Assembly: GCF_017908035.1 (NCBI RefSeq)
Contig: NZ_JAEQMU010000001.1
Location: forward strand, 1,674,001 to 1,738,000
Reading direction: 5' to 3'
From: Sphingobacterium tabacisoli
GTDB lineage: Bacteria > Bacteroidota > Bacteroidia > Sphingobacteriales > Sphingobacteriaceae
DNA: 64,000 nucleotides
Below, in pieces: positions 55,715 through 64,000 of the stretch. Within the stretch, counting starts at the first letter, position 1. Each line of letters opens with the position of its first letter. A program made the position numbers and the translations under genes. The notes under the pieces were generated by a model. It had not been told where the DNA came from and did not search any database. It was given only the letters and a program-made list of their open reading frames with translations.

Positions 55715-57259
55715 CTAAAATGAAGCCGGCAAATAAGGATCATTATTAGGTTGTAAACCCCATTGAGGGTTGAAGGAGATAATCGAATTACTAATCTGTA
55801 ATGTAAAGTATTTACTTTTTACATCCGCGGCATAAGACTTTCCATCGATGACATGTTCAATACGAGTCTTGCACCACGGCTTCCCTGTATCCAAGGCCAA
55901 ACGCTTTATATCCAATACACGCTGAAACGAAGCCATCGGTAATTCTCTTCGACGTTCTTTCAAAACCTCATACAATAAGGCATCTTTATCCAACGAGTTG
56001 CCTCCCACCAAATCAGTAGCACTTCCGCTATACCTATATTTGCGCAACAAATTAAGGTCTTGCAACGCAGCTCCCAATCGGCCATTTCGTGCATTCGCTT
56101 CCGAACGCATCAATAGCAACTCTGGATAGGTCAACCCTGCGTTACTAATCATCTTACTATCCTTCATATAATACCGTTGTATCCCGTCGTTATAACGCAC
56201 GCCGCCCACAGTAGTCGAATAGCCCAGTTTCTTCAGGGCAAACAACTTATAGCGCTTATCGCTATTCGTATCAAAAAGACTCAAAAACTCATCAGAAGGA
56301 TAACTATTTGTACCTACAGGTCCCGTTCTGAAAAGCAAAAACTCCCGATTATTGGTCTGAAAATGCAAATTATCAGGCCCCTGCAGATCTAATACCGTCT
56401 CCACGTCCGTCCCTGGAGTTGGTGTCGCATTATCATCCGGCCTATAAAAGAAGTCATTGTAATTATAGATTAGATTATCGGCATTTCCCTTAGCGCTTAA
56501 GGCCTTTGTCCACGCCAGATCTGCATGCTCCGACATCTTTACCCAATCCCGCTTATACATATACAGTTGTGCCAAAAGCGCATGTACAGTAGAAATACTC
56601 GCTCGGGATGGATTAGCAACATGCAGGGGAGCATCTAAAGCCTCCAATAGGTCTTGCTCAACCAAATCCATAATTTCACCTGTAGTCGATAATCCGGGGT
56701 GAGGTTCATTTGGAGAACTCGCTTTGCGATAAGGCAATACTCGAGCATCATTACTCCCATTGGGATCAAACATAGGACCATAGGCTAAGCCACCCACCAT
56801 GTAACTCCAGGCTCGACCTGCCTTCGCTTGGGCGATAAGCATTCTACCGAGATCCGACCCCTGAGCATTCAATTTCGTAACCTCATCGATCACCACATTA
56901 AAAATGCCCGCAGCTTTATAGATCGCATTATCCCAGGTAGGAGCTGATTTATTCGGATCAAAGTAAGGATAATAGTATTTATAAGCAGCTAAACGCTCCA
57001 CATTAGGGTTCGTATTCAAGAAAAGGTATTTTGCCTGATTATCACTAATCCTCAAATTATCCCCTAAGTGAGCATAAAAACTGCCTTTATTATTGTCCAC
57101 AAAAAACAGTTCAACTGTATTATTACTGTTCAATAAGTTCTCCAGATCTTCGACCTTAGTAGGTATAAGTTGACCGACAGGTTTCACATCCAAAAACTTC
57201 GTACAACTACTATTAATCAAAAGACTCGTCAATAGAATCGTTAATATATTTCTTCTCAT
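55715..57259 (-). CDS. SusD/RagB-like nutrient-binding lipoprotein (locus D)
   Basis: 514 aa, lipobox Cys19 (LINSSCTKFLDV). SusD core: AQAKAGRAWSYMVGGLAYGPMFDP (about 145-168) and the C-terminal NAGLTYPELLLMRSEANARNG and LYEVLKERRRELPM segments. It ends PNNDPYLPASF instead of the usual GY. It binds the ligand for the SusC encoded upstream. The glycan or peptide nature of the ligand is not apparent. Confidence 0.92.
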   Translation of the reverse strand: MRRNILTILLTSLLINSSCTKFLDVKPVGQLIPTKVEDLENLLNSNNTVELFFVDNNKGSFYAHLGDNLRISDNQAKYLFLNTNPNVERLAAYKYYYPYFDPNKSAPTWDNAIYKAAGIFNVVIDEVTKLNAQGSDLGRMLIAQAKAGRAWSYMVGGLAYGPMFDPNGSNDARVLPYRKASSPNEPHPGLSTTGEIMDLVEQDLLEALDAPLHVANPSRASISTVHALLAQLYMYKRDWVKMSEHADLAWTKALSAKGNADNLIYNYNDFFYRPDDNATPTPGTDVETVLDLQGPDNLHFQTNNREFLLFRTGPVGTNSYPSDEFLSLFDTNSDKRYKLFALKKLGYSTTVGGVRYNDGIQRYYMKDSKMISNAGLTYPELLLMRSEANARNGRLGAALQDLNLLRKYRYSGSATDLVGGNSLDKDALLYEVLKERRRELPMASFQRVLDIKRLALDTGKPWCKTRIEHVIDGKSYAADVKSKYFTLQISNSIISFNPQWGLQPNNDPYLPASF

Positions 57260-57279
57260 GTCTAATAATATCTTAATTG

Positions 57280-60200
57280 TTAGAAACCGATTTTTAAACC
57301 AATGAAAAATTCTCTTGGTACAGGTAGCGAACTAAAGGATTGCTCCTTTTCGTAAGTAGCACCGCCAGAAATATTCTGCTCCGCTGTCTCCGGATCGATG
57401 TCCACTCCCTTAGCTGTTACATAAAACAAATTACGTCCCTGCACATACACTTGCGCATTTGGAATACGCCATAATTTCGTGTACCGGCTCAAATCATACA
57501 TCAGGGTCACATCACGCAATTTGGCGTAACTCGCATTCCCAATAAGACGGTCTATAAAAGGAAAATAAAACATATCCATATTCCAGCTCTGTAACGCTGG
57601 ATAGATTGTGTTGTTATTTGGTGATTCTGGATTCCAACGTTGTCCTACTGTCCTGGTCTGAATATTCGAACCAGCAAAGCCATCCTTACGATATTTATGA
57701 CCAAGCTTAGCAATCATCATAAAGGAAAGATTCAAATCCTTATAACTAAAATTATTGGTCAATGCCATGTCCCATTTAGGTCTTAGCGTACCTTGATATA
57801 TCATATCAGGAATCTTTGCCCCACCAATGAGAATAACCTGGCCATCTTTGTTATAAACTTGTGTCTGTCCAATATCATTCAACCCGGCAAACTGATACCC
57901 CCATAAAGATGTGGCAGGATATCCCTCTACAAGTACTCCGGCACCAGCCGTCAAATGTATTGGTGAGGTACGGTTCACTCGATAGTAATTCACCTTATTG
58001 ATATTCAATGAGACATTAGGTGACATCATCCACCGAAAATCAGTTCCCTCTACAACCCGCACATTCAAACCAAGTTCAATACCATGATTACGCATAGACC
58101 CAACATTGCGAACTAGAGAACCATAACCAAAAGTCGGGTCAATAGCATCGCCCGTCAATAGGTCTGTACTCTCTTTATTATAGTAGTCGAAAGAACCTTC
58201 AACCCGGTTTTTGAATAAACCGAAATCTATCCCGATATTCGCAATAGTCGTTTTTTCCCATCGGAGCTGATCGTTAGGAGGAGAAGCCACATTGTAAGCA
58301 ATACCACCTGTAGTTGGCGAATAGCTTCCTGCCCGTAAGATCAGTGAAGGACCATTATTCAAAGAAATATTACCATTGATCCCATAAGACCCGCGAACAA
58401 ATAACTTGTTTACCAGCTCACTGTCCCAGAACTTTTCATTACTTAACTTATACGTCCCTCCCAATGACCACATAGGTTTATAACGATATTTCTTACTTGT
58501 ACCAAAGAAGTTCGTCATATCCATACGGATACTACCACTCAGAATAAAACGATTATCATACTCGTATGACGAGTTACCATACCAAGAGACAAAACGGGTA
58601 TCCCTATATTTAAACTCTCCATTCGTCATACCTGGGAATGTCGCTTCAAACAACATATCTGAATCATAGAGTCCCCCCAAGTAATCTTTAATATTCACAG
58701 GGATAAAACTTCCCGCTACAGGATTATATCCAAAACGTGAAGCCAACTCATTATTATCAAAGGTTAGTTTCCTAATCTCATTCCCAAATAAAGCATGGAT
58801 CCGATGTTTTCCCTCTCCCAAAATGGTATTATAGTTTAGCTGCGACCTCAATGTCCAAGATTCGTTCAGGTTTCTATTCTCATTAATCACGCCGCCCTCC
58901 GGCAAATAGTGTAAGGCAGGATTAGACCGAGAAGTTGCATCATTGTAAGCAATACGGATATCATAAGCATCGCCTGACTGAAATCCCTGTGTCAACGTAT
59001 TACCTTTCTCCCAATTTCCGCCAATTTCTGCTGTAAGGCCAGCCAATACCTGAGCCCGTAAAAATCCAGTAATACGAGAGGAGAACGACTTGCCTGTATA
59101 ACGGCTTTTATCGAAATCCTCAATGGGGTTATAATCCCAACGCTTCATACCGGGTGTATTCCGATAGGTATCTTCCTTATACTGACTCAATCCCCAGACT
59201 GGAGCAGGATTTCCTGCTTCATCCCATAAATTGGTATACGGTTGCAACATAGTCTGTAGAGACCAACTGGTCAAAGCCGAAAAATCATAACCAACAGGAT
59301 TCGTCCCCCATTGATTCGTGACCAACATACTACTCGATTCTGAATTATTGACTACAAAATTTGCAGATGCACCAGCTGTCAAAAACGAAAAGGGCTTCCA
59401 TTCATTCTTTAGGTCAAAAGTCAACCGCTTACTATGATTATTGATCATATTCTGTTGAGATCCCAAATAGTTTACAGCAATGTTATAAGTATATTCTTCA
59501 CTACCTCCAGCAATACCAATATTATGTTGATGGTTGATTTCGGGGCGGAAGAAAGCTTGTTCAATCTGCTTTAGACCGTCCACTTTCTTAAGCGATTCAA
59601 TTTCCCTATTTGCTTCGTCCGCTGTGATTTTTCCCTCACGTACCTGCATCAATAGGTACGTCACACGGCTCATATTATAGGAGTCCATAGGAGATGCGGC
59701 ATCTGGATCAAGATTAAACAACTCTATCTCCGCATCGATGTAATCTGCCGAAGATGCTTTATTTAAACGTCGAAGATTAGGACGTTGCACCGCCTGAAAG
59801 AAACCCGAATAATGCAATCTCGGTTTGCCCGAAAGCCCATTCTTAGTCGTTACCACAATAACACCATTTGCGGCTCTAGAGCCATAAATAGAAGCTGCAA
59901 CACCATCCTTCAAGACAGTAACACTACTAATATTCATCGGATTTAAATCCTCAAGACGTCCTTCTATAGGATAGCCATCAACAACAAGAAGCGGAGTCAT
60001 CTGTGCGGTAAAAGTAGAAACCCCTCTAATCTCCACATTCCCGGTCCGATCTATAACCAATCCTGAAATCTGTCCTTCAAGGGCATTCTTAATTCCAGTC
60101 GCCAGTTTCCGTTCCAATTGCTCACCACTTACATAACCAAAGGCTCCAGTCATCCGTTCCCTAGAAACAGTTTGATACCCCGTGTTGATCTGCACAGTAG

Positions 60201-60885
60201 CTTCTTCTAGCGTAGATTCCTGCGGAGACAAAACAATCGTTTCCATATTAGCCTTAGCACGTAATGTACGAGATTGATACCCCACATACGTCACTACCAA
60301 AGACACCTCAGAAGATGTCACATTCAAAGCAAATACACCATTCCCATCAGTTACCGCTCCTGCACGCTGCCCCTGAACCGAAACAGTGACACCAGCTAAT
60401 GGCTGTCCATTCTCGTCCACTACCTTTCCTGTAATGCGTTGCTGCATATCCGATACCGCTCCTTCTTTCATCCCCGCCATATCAGTCTTTGTTTTAACAA
60501 CCTGACGGCTCAGACTAATCAGCTTTCCATTTACAGAATAGGTCAATGGCTGTCCCGAAAACAGCACGGGTAACACCTCTAGGATATCCTTCTCCTTAAC
60601 TTCAAAATCTACAGGTTTAGCATCCTTAAAATCGTGATCGCTATAGATAAACGAATAACCACTTTGTTTTCTAAGCTCTGTCAATACAGACTTCAAATTG
60701 CCGTTTTTGACAGAAAGAGAAACACGCTGCGCTAATAAACTTGCCGAAGCTTGAAGAGAAAAGGCAAATGTCAAAAAGATAATTAACTTCATAATAACAC
60801 CAATACCTGTCGGTTTACATGTGACAAATCGAGTGATACACTGCCATAGCAATATTCCCACCTTGTCAAGGTTTCTAAGATTCAT
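57280..60885 (-). CDS. SusC/RagA TonB-linked outer-membrane receptor with STN domain (locus D)
   Basis: 1201 aa from the ATG at 60885. The first codon of the longer frame is TTG, and an ATG at 60792 directly before the signal peptide (MKLIIFLTFAFSLQAS) is another option. STN domain about 55-115, carboxypeptidase-D regulatory-like domain about 150-225 (ITGKVVDENGQPLAGVTVSV), plug with VQINTGYQTVSRERMTGAFGYV, and a long barrel ending FFIGLKIGF. The plug start lacks the VVVGYGT motif of the other SusC proteins, so it belongs to another SusC subfamily. Signals to FecR D. Confidence 0.94.
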   Translation of the reverse strand: MNLRNLDKVGILLWQCITRFVTCKPTGIGVIMKLIIFLTFAFSLQASASLLAQRVSLSVKNGNLKSVLTELRKQSGYSFIYSDHDFKDAKPVDFEVKEKDILEVLPVLFSGQPLTYSVNGKLISLSRQVVKTKTDMAGMKEGAVSDMQQRITGKVVDENGQPLAGVTVSVQGQRAGAVTDGNGVFALNVTSSEVSLVVTYVGYQSRTLRAKANMETIVLSPQESTLEEATVQINTGYQTVSRERMTGAFGYVSGEQLERKLATGIKNALEGQISGLVIDRTGNVEIRGVSTFTAQMTPLLVVDGYPIEGRLEDLNPMNISSVTVLKDGVAASIYGSRAANGVIVVTTKNGLSGKPRLHYSGFFQAVQRPNLRRLNKASSADYIDAEIELFNLDPDAASPMDSYNMSRVTYLLMQVREGKITADEANREIESLKKVDGLKQIEQAFFRPEINHQHNIGIAGGSEEYTYNIAVNYLGSQQNMINNHSKRLTFDLKNEWKPFSFLTAGASANFVVNNSESSSMLVTNQWGTNPVGYDFSALTSWSLQTMLQPYTNLWDEAGNPAPVWGLSQYKEDTYRNTPGMKRWDYNPIEDFDKSRYTGKSFSSRITGFLRAQVLAGLTAEIGGNWEKGNTLTQGFQSGDAYDIRIAYNDATSRSNPALHYLPEGGVINENRNLNESWTLRSQLNYNTILGEGKHRIHALFGNEIRKLTFDNNELASRFGYNPVAGSFIPVNIKDYLGGLYDSDMLFEATFPGMTNGEFKYRDTRFVSWYGNSSYEYDNRFILSGSIRMDMTNFFGTSKKYRYKPMWSLGGTYKLSNEKFWDSELVNKLFVRGSYGINGNISLNNGPSLILRAGSYSPTTGGIAYNVASPPNDQLRWEKTTIANIGIDFGLFKNRVEGSFDYYNKESTDLLTGDAIDPTFGYGSLVRNVGSMRNHGIELGLNVRVVEGTDFRWMMSPNVSLNINKVNYYRVNRTSPIHLTAGAGVLVEGYPATSLWGYQFAGLNDIGQTQVYNKDGQVILIGGAKIPDMIYQGTLRPKWDMALTNNFSYKDLNLSFMMIAKLGHKYRKDGFAGSNIQTRTVGQRWNPESPNNNTIYPALQSWNMDMFYFPFIDRLIGNASYAKLRDVTLMYDLSRYTKLWRIPNAQVYVQGRNLFYVTAKGVDIDPETAEQNISGGATYEKEQSFSSLPVPREFFIGLKIGF

Positions 60886-60903
60886 AAATTTAAATTTCCC
60901 CTG

Positions 60904-60935
60904 CAAAAGCAATCACCGTGAATTCACACAATAAA
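60904..60935 (-). promoter_or_regulatory. Candidate promoter upstream of susC D with palindrome GTGAATTCAC
   Basis: On the minus strand TTTA (60932-60935) and TGCTTTTG (60904-60911) stand 20 bases apart. The palindrome GTGAATTCAC (60918-60927) lies in the spacer. The TGCTTTTGCAG box resembles the one before susC B. Confidence 0.4.
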
Positions 60936-60985
60936 ACCCTACAATACCCATAAAATTAGCTTTTTATGTTCACGAGGATATTGAT

Positions 60986-61085
60986 TACTTTTGTCAGGTT
61001 AGGTTAGTAAAAAAATTCTTTCAGCATAATTTTTGATATTCCCTGACACCCGGTCGTAGATGTTGGTAGCATCTACGGCCTCTTT
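60986..61085 (+). ncRNA. Possible third small-RNA-like element, between fecR D and susC D
   Basis: A perfect -7 box TACTTTTG (60986-60993) is followed by GGTTAGGTTAG, then by an 11-bp hairpin (61052-61062 with 61070-61080, loop TTGGTAG) and a weak T tract. It resembles the two-copy element in layout, but primary similarity is limited to the GGTTAG stretch. The hairpin may simply be the fecR D terminator. Confidence 0.3.
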
Positions 61086-61112
61086 CATGACAAAGAATAG
61101 ACGTTTTAGTAC

Positions 61113-62282
61113 CTAATTCTTAATCATAAACCTCCTTCCATTTTGCTCAAATTTAATGTTCAATTGCCCTTCAATGCCTTTCAAAAGCACATCGATAGGA
61201 AGCTTGTTCGACACTTCCCCAGACATCGTTTCCATCGGTAGATCGGTCTTTCCAACAACAAACTCAACATCATACCATCGCTCTATTTGTTTCAAGACCT
61301 CTCGTATATTTTGCTTTTCCAGCACAATAACCCCATCTTTCCATGCGGTATACTCCTCCACGTTAACCCCAGTCTTAACGTGGACATGCCCGTTCCTGAC
61401 CAGGGCCTGCATTCCAGGTTTCAGCAGAAAACGTTCGTCCACACCTGTCGCTCCTATCTGCACACGCCCTCTTACCAACGTAGTCGTCACTGCCCCATCA
61501 TTTTCATATGCTGACACGTTAAACGCTGTGCCCAAAACTTCAATATCCTGACCTTTACTCTTCACAACAAAAGGCCTATCCACCATATGCTGAACATCAA
61601 AAAAGCCTTCACCTTTCAGATGAACAACACGTAAAGTGCCCTTAAAAGAAACAGGATAAGTCAGCTCTGACTCTGAATTTAACCAAACTTTACTCCCGTC
61701 CGGCAACACCAGCTGATACTGCCCTGCCCGCGGGACACTCAACGTTGCATAAGTTACCTCCTGAGAAAAGGACGATACGGCACCTCCACTCTCATAACTA
61801 ATCCCCTTATCATCAATACGAATTCCTTTTTCATCCGCATCTAATACCATCGTATCGCCATTTGAAAGCGTCAAACGGGCTTTGCTTCCTCCTGGCTCTA
61901 TACCGCCTGCTATAACGGAATCTTCAACAACCTGTCCAAACTTAGTCTTTATCAGAAAGTAGCCCCCAATGGTCAAAGTCAAAAAGATGACAGCTGCGGC
62001 ATAGCGCATAAAAAGCTTAACGGACCAAAATCTATTACTTGCGACTTCTTCAACCAAGTTACGCTCCCGAGCCTTATCCATACAAGTATTCCAACTCCCT
62101 TCACAGTCCAACTTATCATATACAGATAATGCGTCCGCGGTTTCTGCCACTAGCCGTTTAAGCTCGTTAAACTGCGTTGACTCCACAGGTGAAAACTGAC
62201 CCTCTAATTGAGAATCTGAATTCAGTTGCTCAAGAAACTTATCCCAATCGGGTTCTTCGGGGGAAAACTTTTTTGACTCCAT
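61113..62282 (-). CDS. FecR-family anti-sigma factor (locus D)
   Basis: 389 aa from the ATG at 62282; the longer frame starts with TTG. Cytoplasmic part 1-95, membrane helix about 97-117 (YAAAVIFLTLTIGGYFLI), FecR domain about 180-285 (YQLVLPDGSKVWLNSESEL), DUF4974 C-terminus about 320-389. It should restrain the FecI encoded upstream until SusC D signals by its STN domain. A hairpin and a possible small-RNA promoter separate it from susC D. Confidence 0.93.
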   Translation of the reverse strand: MESKKFSPEEPDWDKFLEQLNSDSQLEGQFSPVESTQFNELKRLVAETADALSVYDKLDCEGSWNTCMDKARERNLVEEVASNRFWSVKLFMRYAAAVIFLTLTIGGYFLIKTKFGQVVEDSVIAGGIEPGGSKARLTLSNGDTMVLDADEKGIRIDDKGISYESGGAVSSFSQEVTYATLSVPRAGQYQLVLPDGSKVWLNSESELTYPVSFKGTLRVVHLKGEGFFDVQHMVDRPFVVKSKGQDIEVLGTAFNVSAYENDGAVTTTLVRGRVQIGATGVDERFLLKPGMQALVRNGHVHVKTGVNVEEYTAWKDGVIVLEKQNIREVLKQIERWYDVEFVVGKTDLPMETMSGEVSNKLPIDVLLKGIEGQLNIKFEQNGRRFMIKN

Positions 62283-62369
62283 CGTATCTGTAAGTCGCAA
62301 AAAAACACAAAAGATGTGACAGCCTTTAGAATAAAAAATACAAAATACTGATTTACAGATATATTATTT

Positions 62370-62930
62370 TTAAATATAGGTCAACAAAGCAAGTAAAAGT
62401 AGCCCAGAGGCAGACTTCCGTAATGAACTATAGGCCCTGCTTAGCTGGGTTCGGACCGTGTTTATACTGACGCCTTGTGCATGAGCGATTTGGAGATAGC
62501 TCATTTTATCTAAAGCATGGAGCTTTAGTATTTTTCTTTGTCCCTCGGGAAGTTCCTCCAAAAGTTCAAAAATCCGTTGTAATCGGTCGTAATAAGAAGC
62601 CTCTTCCTCCTGTTCCCCCACCGGATTATAAGCAGGATCTACATTAGAAAAAACTTCCTTTTTTCGCTCTTTCACCTCCAACCTTCGACAATAGTCAATC
62701 CCCAGGTTCCGAACAGCACGCATGCCATAATGCTTAAATTGCTCGGGACGCCCCATCCCCTGTTTCCGACGCTCCCAGTAATTAATAAAGAAATCCTGAA
62801 CCAAGTCCTTTGCTATATCGACATCGTGCACAACACGCAATGCCTGCACACAGAACACAGCGTAGTACATCCTAAAAAGAGAACCAATCTCCTCTTCGTC
62901 TACCACTTGCTCTGAATACTCGTTGCCCAT
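62370..62930 (-). CDS. ECF sigma factor, FecI/RpoE-like (locus D)
   Basis: 186 aa. Region 2 is about 30-95 (VDIAKDLVQDFFINYWERRK) and region 4 about 125-178 (LPEGQRKILKLHALDKMSYLQI and the HTH). It is the first gene of locus D. Sequence between the regions is Glu-rich. The C-terminus ends with a short hydrophobic helix (LLLLALLTYI), also seen in the sigma factor of locus A. Confidence 0.92.
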   Translation of the reverse strand: MGNEYSEQVVDEEEIGSLFRMYYAVFCVQALRVVHDVDIAKDLVQDFFINYWERRKQGMGRPEQFKHYGMRAVRNLGIDYCRRLEVKERKKEVFSNVDPAYNPVGEQEEEASYYDRLQRIFELLEELPEGQRKILKLHALDKMSYLQIAHAQGVSINTVRTQLSRAYSSLRKSASGLLLLALLTYI

Positions 62931-63013
62931 TATATTTGATTTCGATACAGCTAAATAAAGAAATCTTTAATTAAAAACCAATTCTTTAGGACATCCCGAA
63001 AAATCAAAAACAA

Positions 63014-63052
63014 CCATGTTTCCCCACTTTAAATATCTTAGGGGAAGCATGG
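63014..63052 (-). terminator. Terminator after the SMR exporter gene
   Basis: A 12-bp stem (63014-63025 with 63041-63052, one G-T pair) and a 15-base loop, followed on the minus strand by TTGTTTTTG. Confidence 0.65.
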
Positions 63053-63059
63053 AAGAGAT

Positions 63060-63377
63060 TTAAAAGACTTTCAAGCCAACGATTCCCGCAACAATCAACA
63101 CCGCAGAAAGCAATCGAAAAACGCTAGCAGAATCTCCAAAAAATGTGATTCCAACCAATAATGTCCCTACGGCCCCTAATCCTGTCCATACCGCATAAGC
63201 AGTACCTATTGGAATAGCTTTTTGAGCATAGAACAATAAACTTCCACTAATCGCCATAGACACTATAGCCAACAGTATCCATCCGACCTTATTACCTTCT
63301 CCACTTTGAGCCATTTTTAACCCCAGAGGCCAACCAATCTCAAAAACACCCGCAGCAATCAATGCAATCCAATTCAT
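63060..63377 (-). CDS. SMR-family exporter, Gdx/SugE-like (guanidinium)
   Basis: 105 aa from the ATG at 63377. Four membrane helices, the normal SMR size. Glu near residue 13 (AGVFEIGWPLGLK) is the proton/substrate-coupling residue. IPIGTAYAVWTGLGAVGTLLVG (about 58-79) is the hallmark of the Gdx/SugE branch, which exports guanidinium, rather than of EmrE. No guanidine riboswitch is visible: a -7 box TATTTTTG (63403-63410) leaves a leader of only about 20 bases. Confidence 0.88.
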   Translation of the reverse strand: MNWIALIAAGVFEIGWPLGLKMAQSGEGNKVGWILLAIVSMAISGSLLFYAQKAIPIGTAYAVWTGLGAVGTLLVGITFFGDSASVFRLLSAVLIVAGIVGLKVF

Positions 63378-63402
63378 TTTCAAATAGTTAAATTATACAC
63401 CA

Positions 63403-63410
63403 CAAAAATA
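63403..63410 (-). promoter_or_regulatory. -7 box (TATTTTTG) of the SMR gene
   Basis: Exact TANNTTTG match on the minus strand, 25 bases before the ATG. Confidence 0.5.
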
Positions 63411-63452
63411 GAGTCCAAAACGGCAACATTTTTTGATGTATATCAAAATCAA

Positions 63453-64000
63453 CTAATATCTTCGGATTCGGCTCAATGTCTCCTGAGTAATGCCTAGATA
63501 AGAAGCAATATGTCCGAGGTTGATACGACTTAGCAGTCTAGGTTGCAAGCGGATCAATGACTGGTATCGTTCGGAAGCAGATTCGATATGGAGCGAAATA
63601 CTACGTTCTTCTAAAATCACGCAAACCTCTTCAGCTATCTTACGCCCGATGAGGTTTAATTCGGGATACATCCGATACAATTCATTTAGATCCTCGACAG
63701 AAATAGCATATACCTCAGAATCCTCTAAAAACTGTATATTCTCAAAAGAAGGCCGATTCGTATACACAGGGAGTATAGAACCGAAAATCTGATTCTCTTC
63801 ACCAAACCAAGTATTCACCTCCTTGCCATCACGATAAAAGTAAGCCCGGATCAAGCCCTTTTCCAAAACAAAATAACTTGACAATACCTGTCCTGATTTC
63901 AGAAAATGATCATGCTTCTTCTTAAAAAAGTGCTTGGTTCTCCCCTCAATAGCTGTTTCCGCCTCTGAACTGAGAAAACCATATCTTTTAAACTGCTGAA
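63453..64000 (-). CDS. Crp/Fnr-family regulator, 5' end outside the window
   Basis: At least 182 aa. The reading frame stays open from 63453 to the right edge (QQFKRYGFLSSEAET at the edge), so the gene begins beyond it. The cyclic-nucleotide-binding-like domain spans most of the visible part (FLKSGQVLSSYFVLEKGLIR, FGEENQIFGSILP). The C-terminal HTH (INLGHIASYLGITQETLSRIRR) is complete. It lies next to the SMR exporter on the same strand, and the 75-bp gap has a -7 box of its own for the exporter. The regulator may act on it. Confidence 0.88.
   Translation of the reverse strand, partial: QQFKRYGFLSSEAETAIEGRTKHFFKKKHDHFLKSGQVLSSYFVLEKGLIRAYFYRDGKEVNTWFGEENQIFGSILPVYTNRPSFENIQFLEDSEVYAISVEDLNELYRMYPELNLIGRKIAEEVCVILEERSISLHIESASERYQSLIRLQPRLLSRINLGHIASYLGITQETLSRIRRY

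Noticed and set aside
61052..61080. Strong terminator for fecR D
   Set aside because: The hairpin is sound but neither strand has a good T run, so I list it only as part of the possible third small-RNA element.
1..64000. Insertion sequences, prophage, CRISPR arrays, rRNA
   Set aside because: No transposase, integrase, phage structural gene, regularly spaced repeat or rRNA sequence was seen on either strand.

Overview
The window looks like a chromosome segment of a Bacteroidota bacterium, most likely from the Sphingobacteriaceae (Sphingobacterium or Pedobacter type). The evidence is four SusC/SusD pairs, three FecI/FecR sigma/anti-sigma pairs with STN-domain SusC receptors, lipoproteins of Bacteroidota type, families largely restricted to the phylum (DUF4468, DUF4974, DUF3575), and many upstream TANNTTTG -7 boxes. 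I saw no rRNA, canonical tRNA, CRISPR array, transposase or phage gene. Genus cannot be fixed from the sequence alone.

Left part (1-18244, minus strand): two complete ECF-sigma-controlled polysaccharide/nutrient uptake loci. Locus A reads FecI - FecR - SusC(STN) - SusD - phosphodiester glycosidase (NAGPA fold) - BACON/beta-helix lipoprotein. Locus B reads FecI - FecR - SusC(STN) - SusD - SusE-position lipoprotein - PD40 propeller lipoprotein. Region 18455-28018 holds a MutT-like Nudix hydrolase, a small membrane protein, and locus C. Locus C is a Y_Y_Y/LuxR-type regulator divergent from an STN-less SusC, a SusD and a GH16 glucanase, and is probably a beta-1,3-glucan (laminarin) system.

Middle part (28200-54334): a housekeeping and accessory mix. 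It includes DUF4468, VOC, three GNATs, an AraC-type regulator with an SDR, two unknown exported proteins, a BamA-like surface protein, a DUF6882/SUKH pair, exported oligoendopeptidase F, nitronate monooxygenase, Crp/Fnr with AhpD-like, a radical-SAM/DUF4130 DNA-repair pair, meso-DAP dehydrogenase, a MocR regulator divergent from dxs, a methyltransferase, a J-domain/KTSC protein, a MutS2-like ATPase, and a TauE/SafE exporter with its DUF1634 partner.

Right part (54467-64000): locus D (FecI - FecR - SusC(STN) - SusD - TlpA-like thioredoxin, minus strand), then a Gdx-type SMR exporter and a Crp/Fnr regulator cut by the window edge.

The least explained signals are non-coding. (1) A two-copy element, a 35-nt identical block followed by a covarying terminator hairpin with a conserved UCCCC loop, lies at the 3' boundary of loci B and D and looks like a family of about 70-nt small RNAs. 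(2) A four-stem cloverleaf-like fold lies in the long leader of the MutS2-like gene. (3) A 17-bp perfect inverted repeat covers the -7 box of the radical-SAM repair operon. (4) Direct repeats lie between mocR and dxs. Regulatory wiring is consistent: every STN-bearing SusC has its own FecI/FecR, and the single STN-less SusC has a divergent LuxR-type sensor instead.
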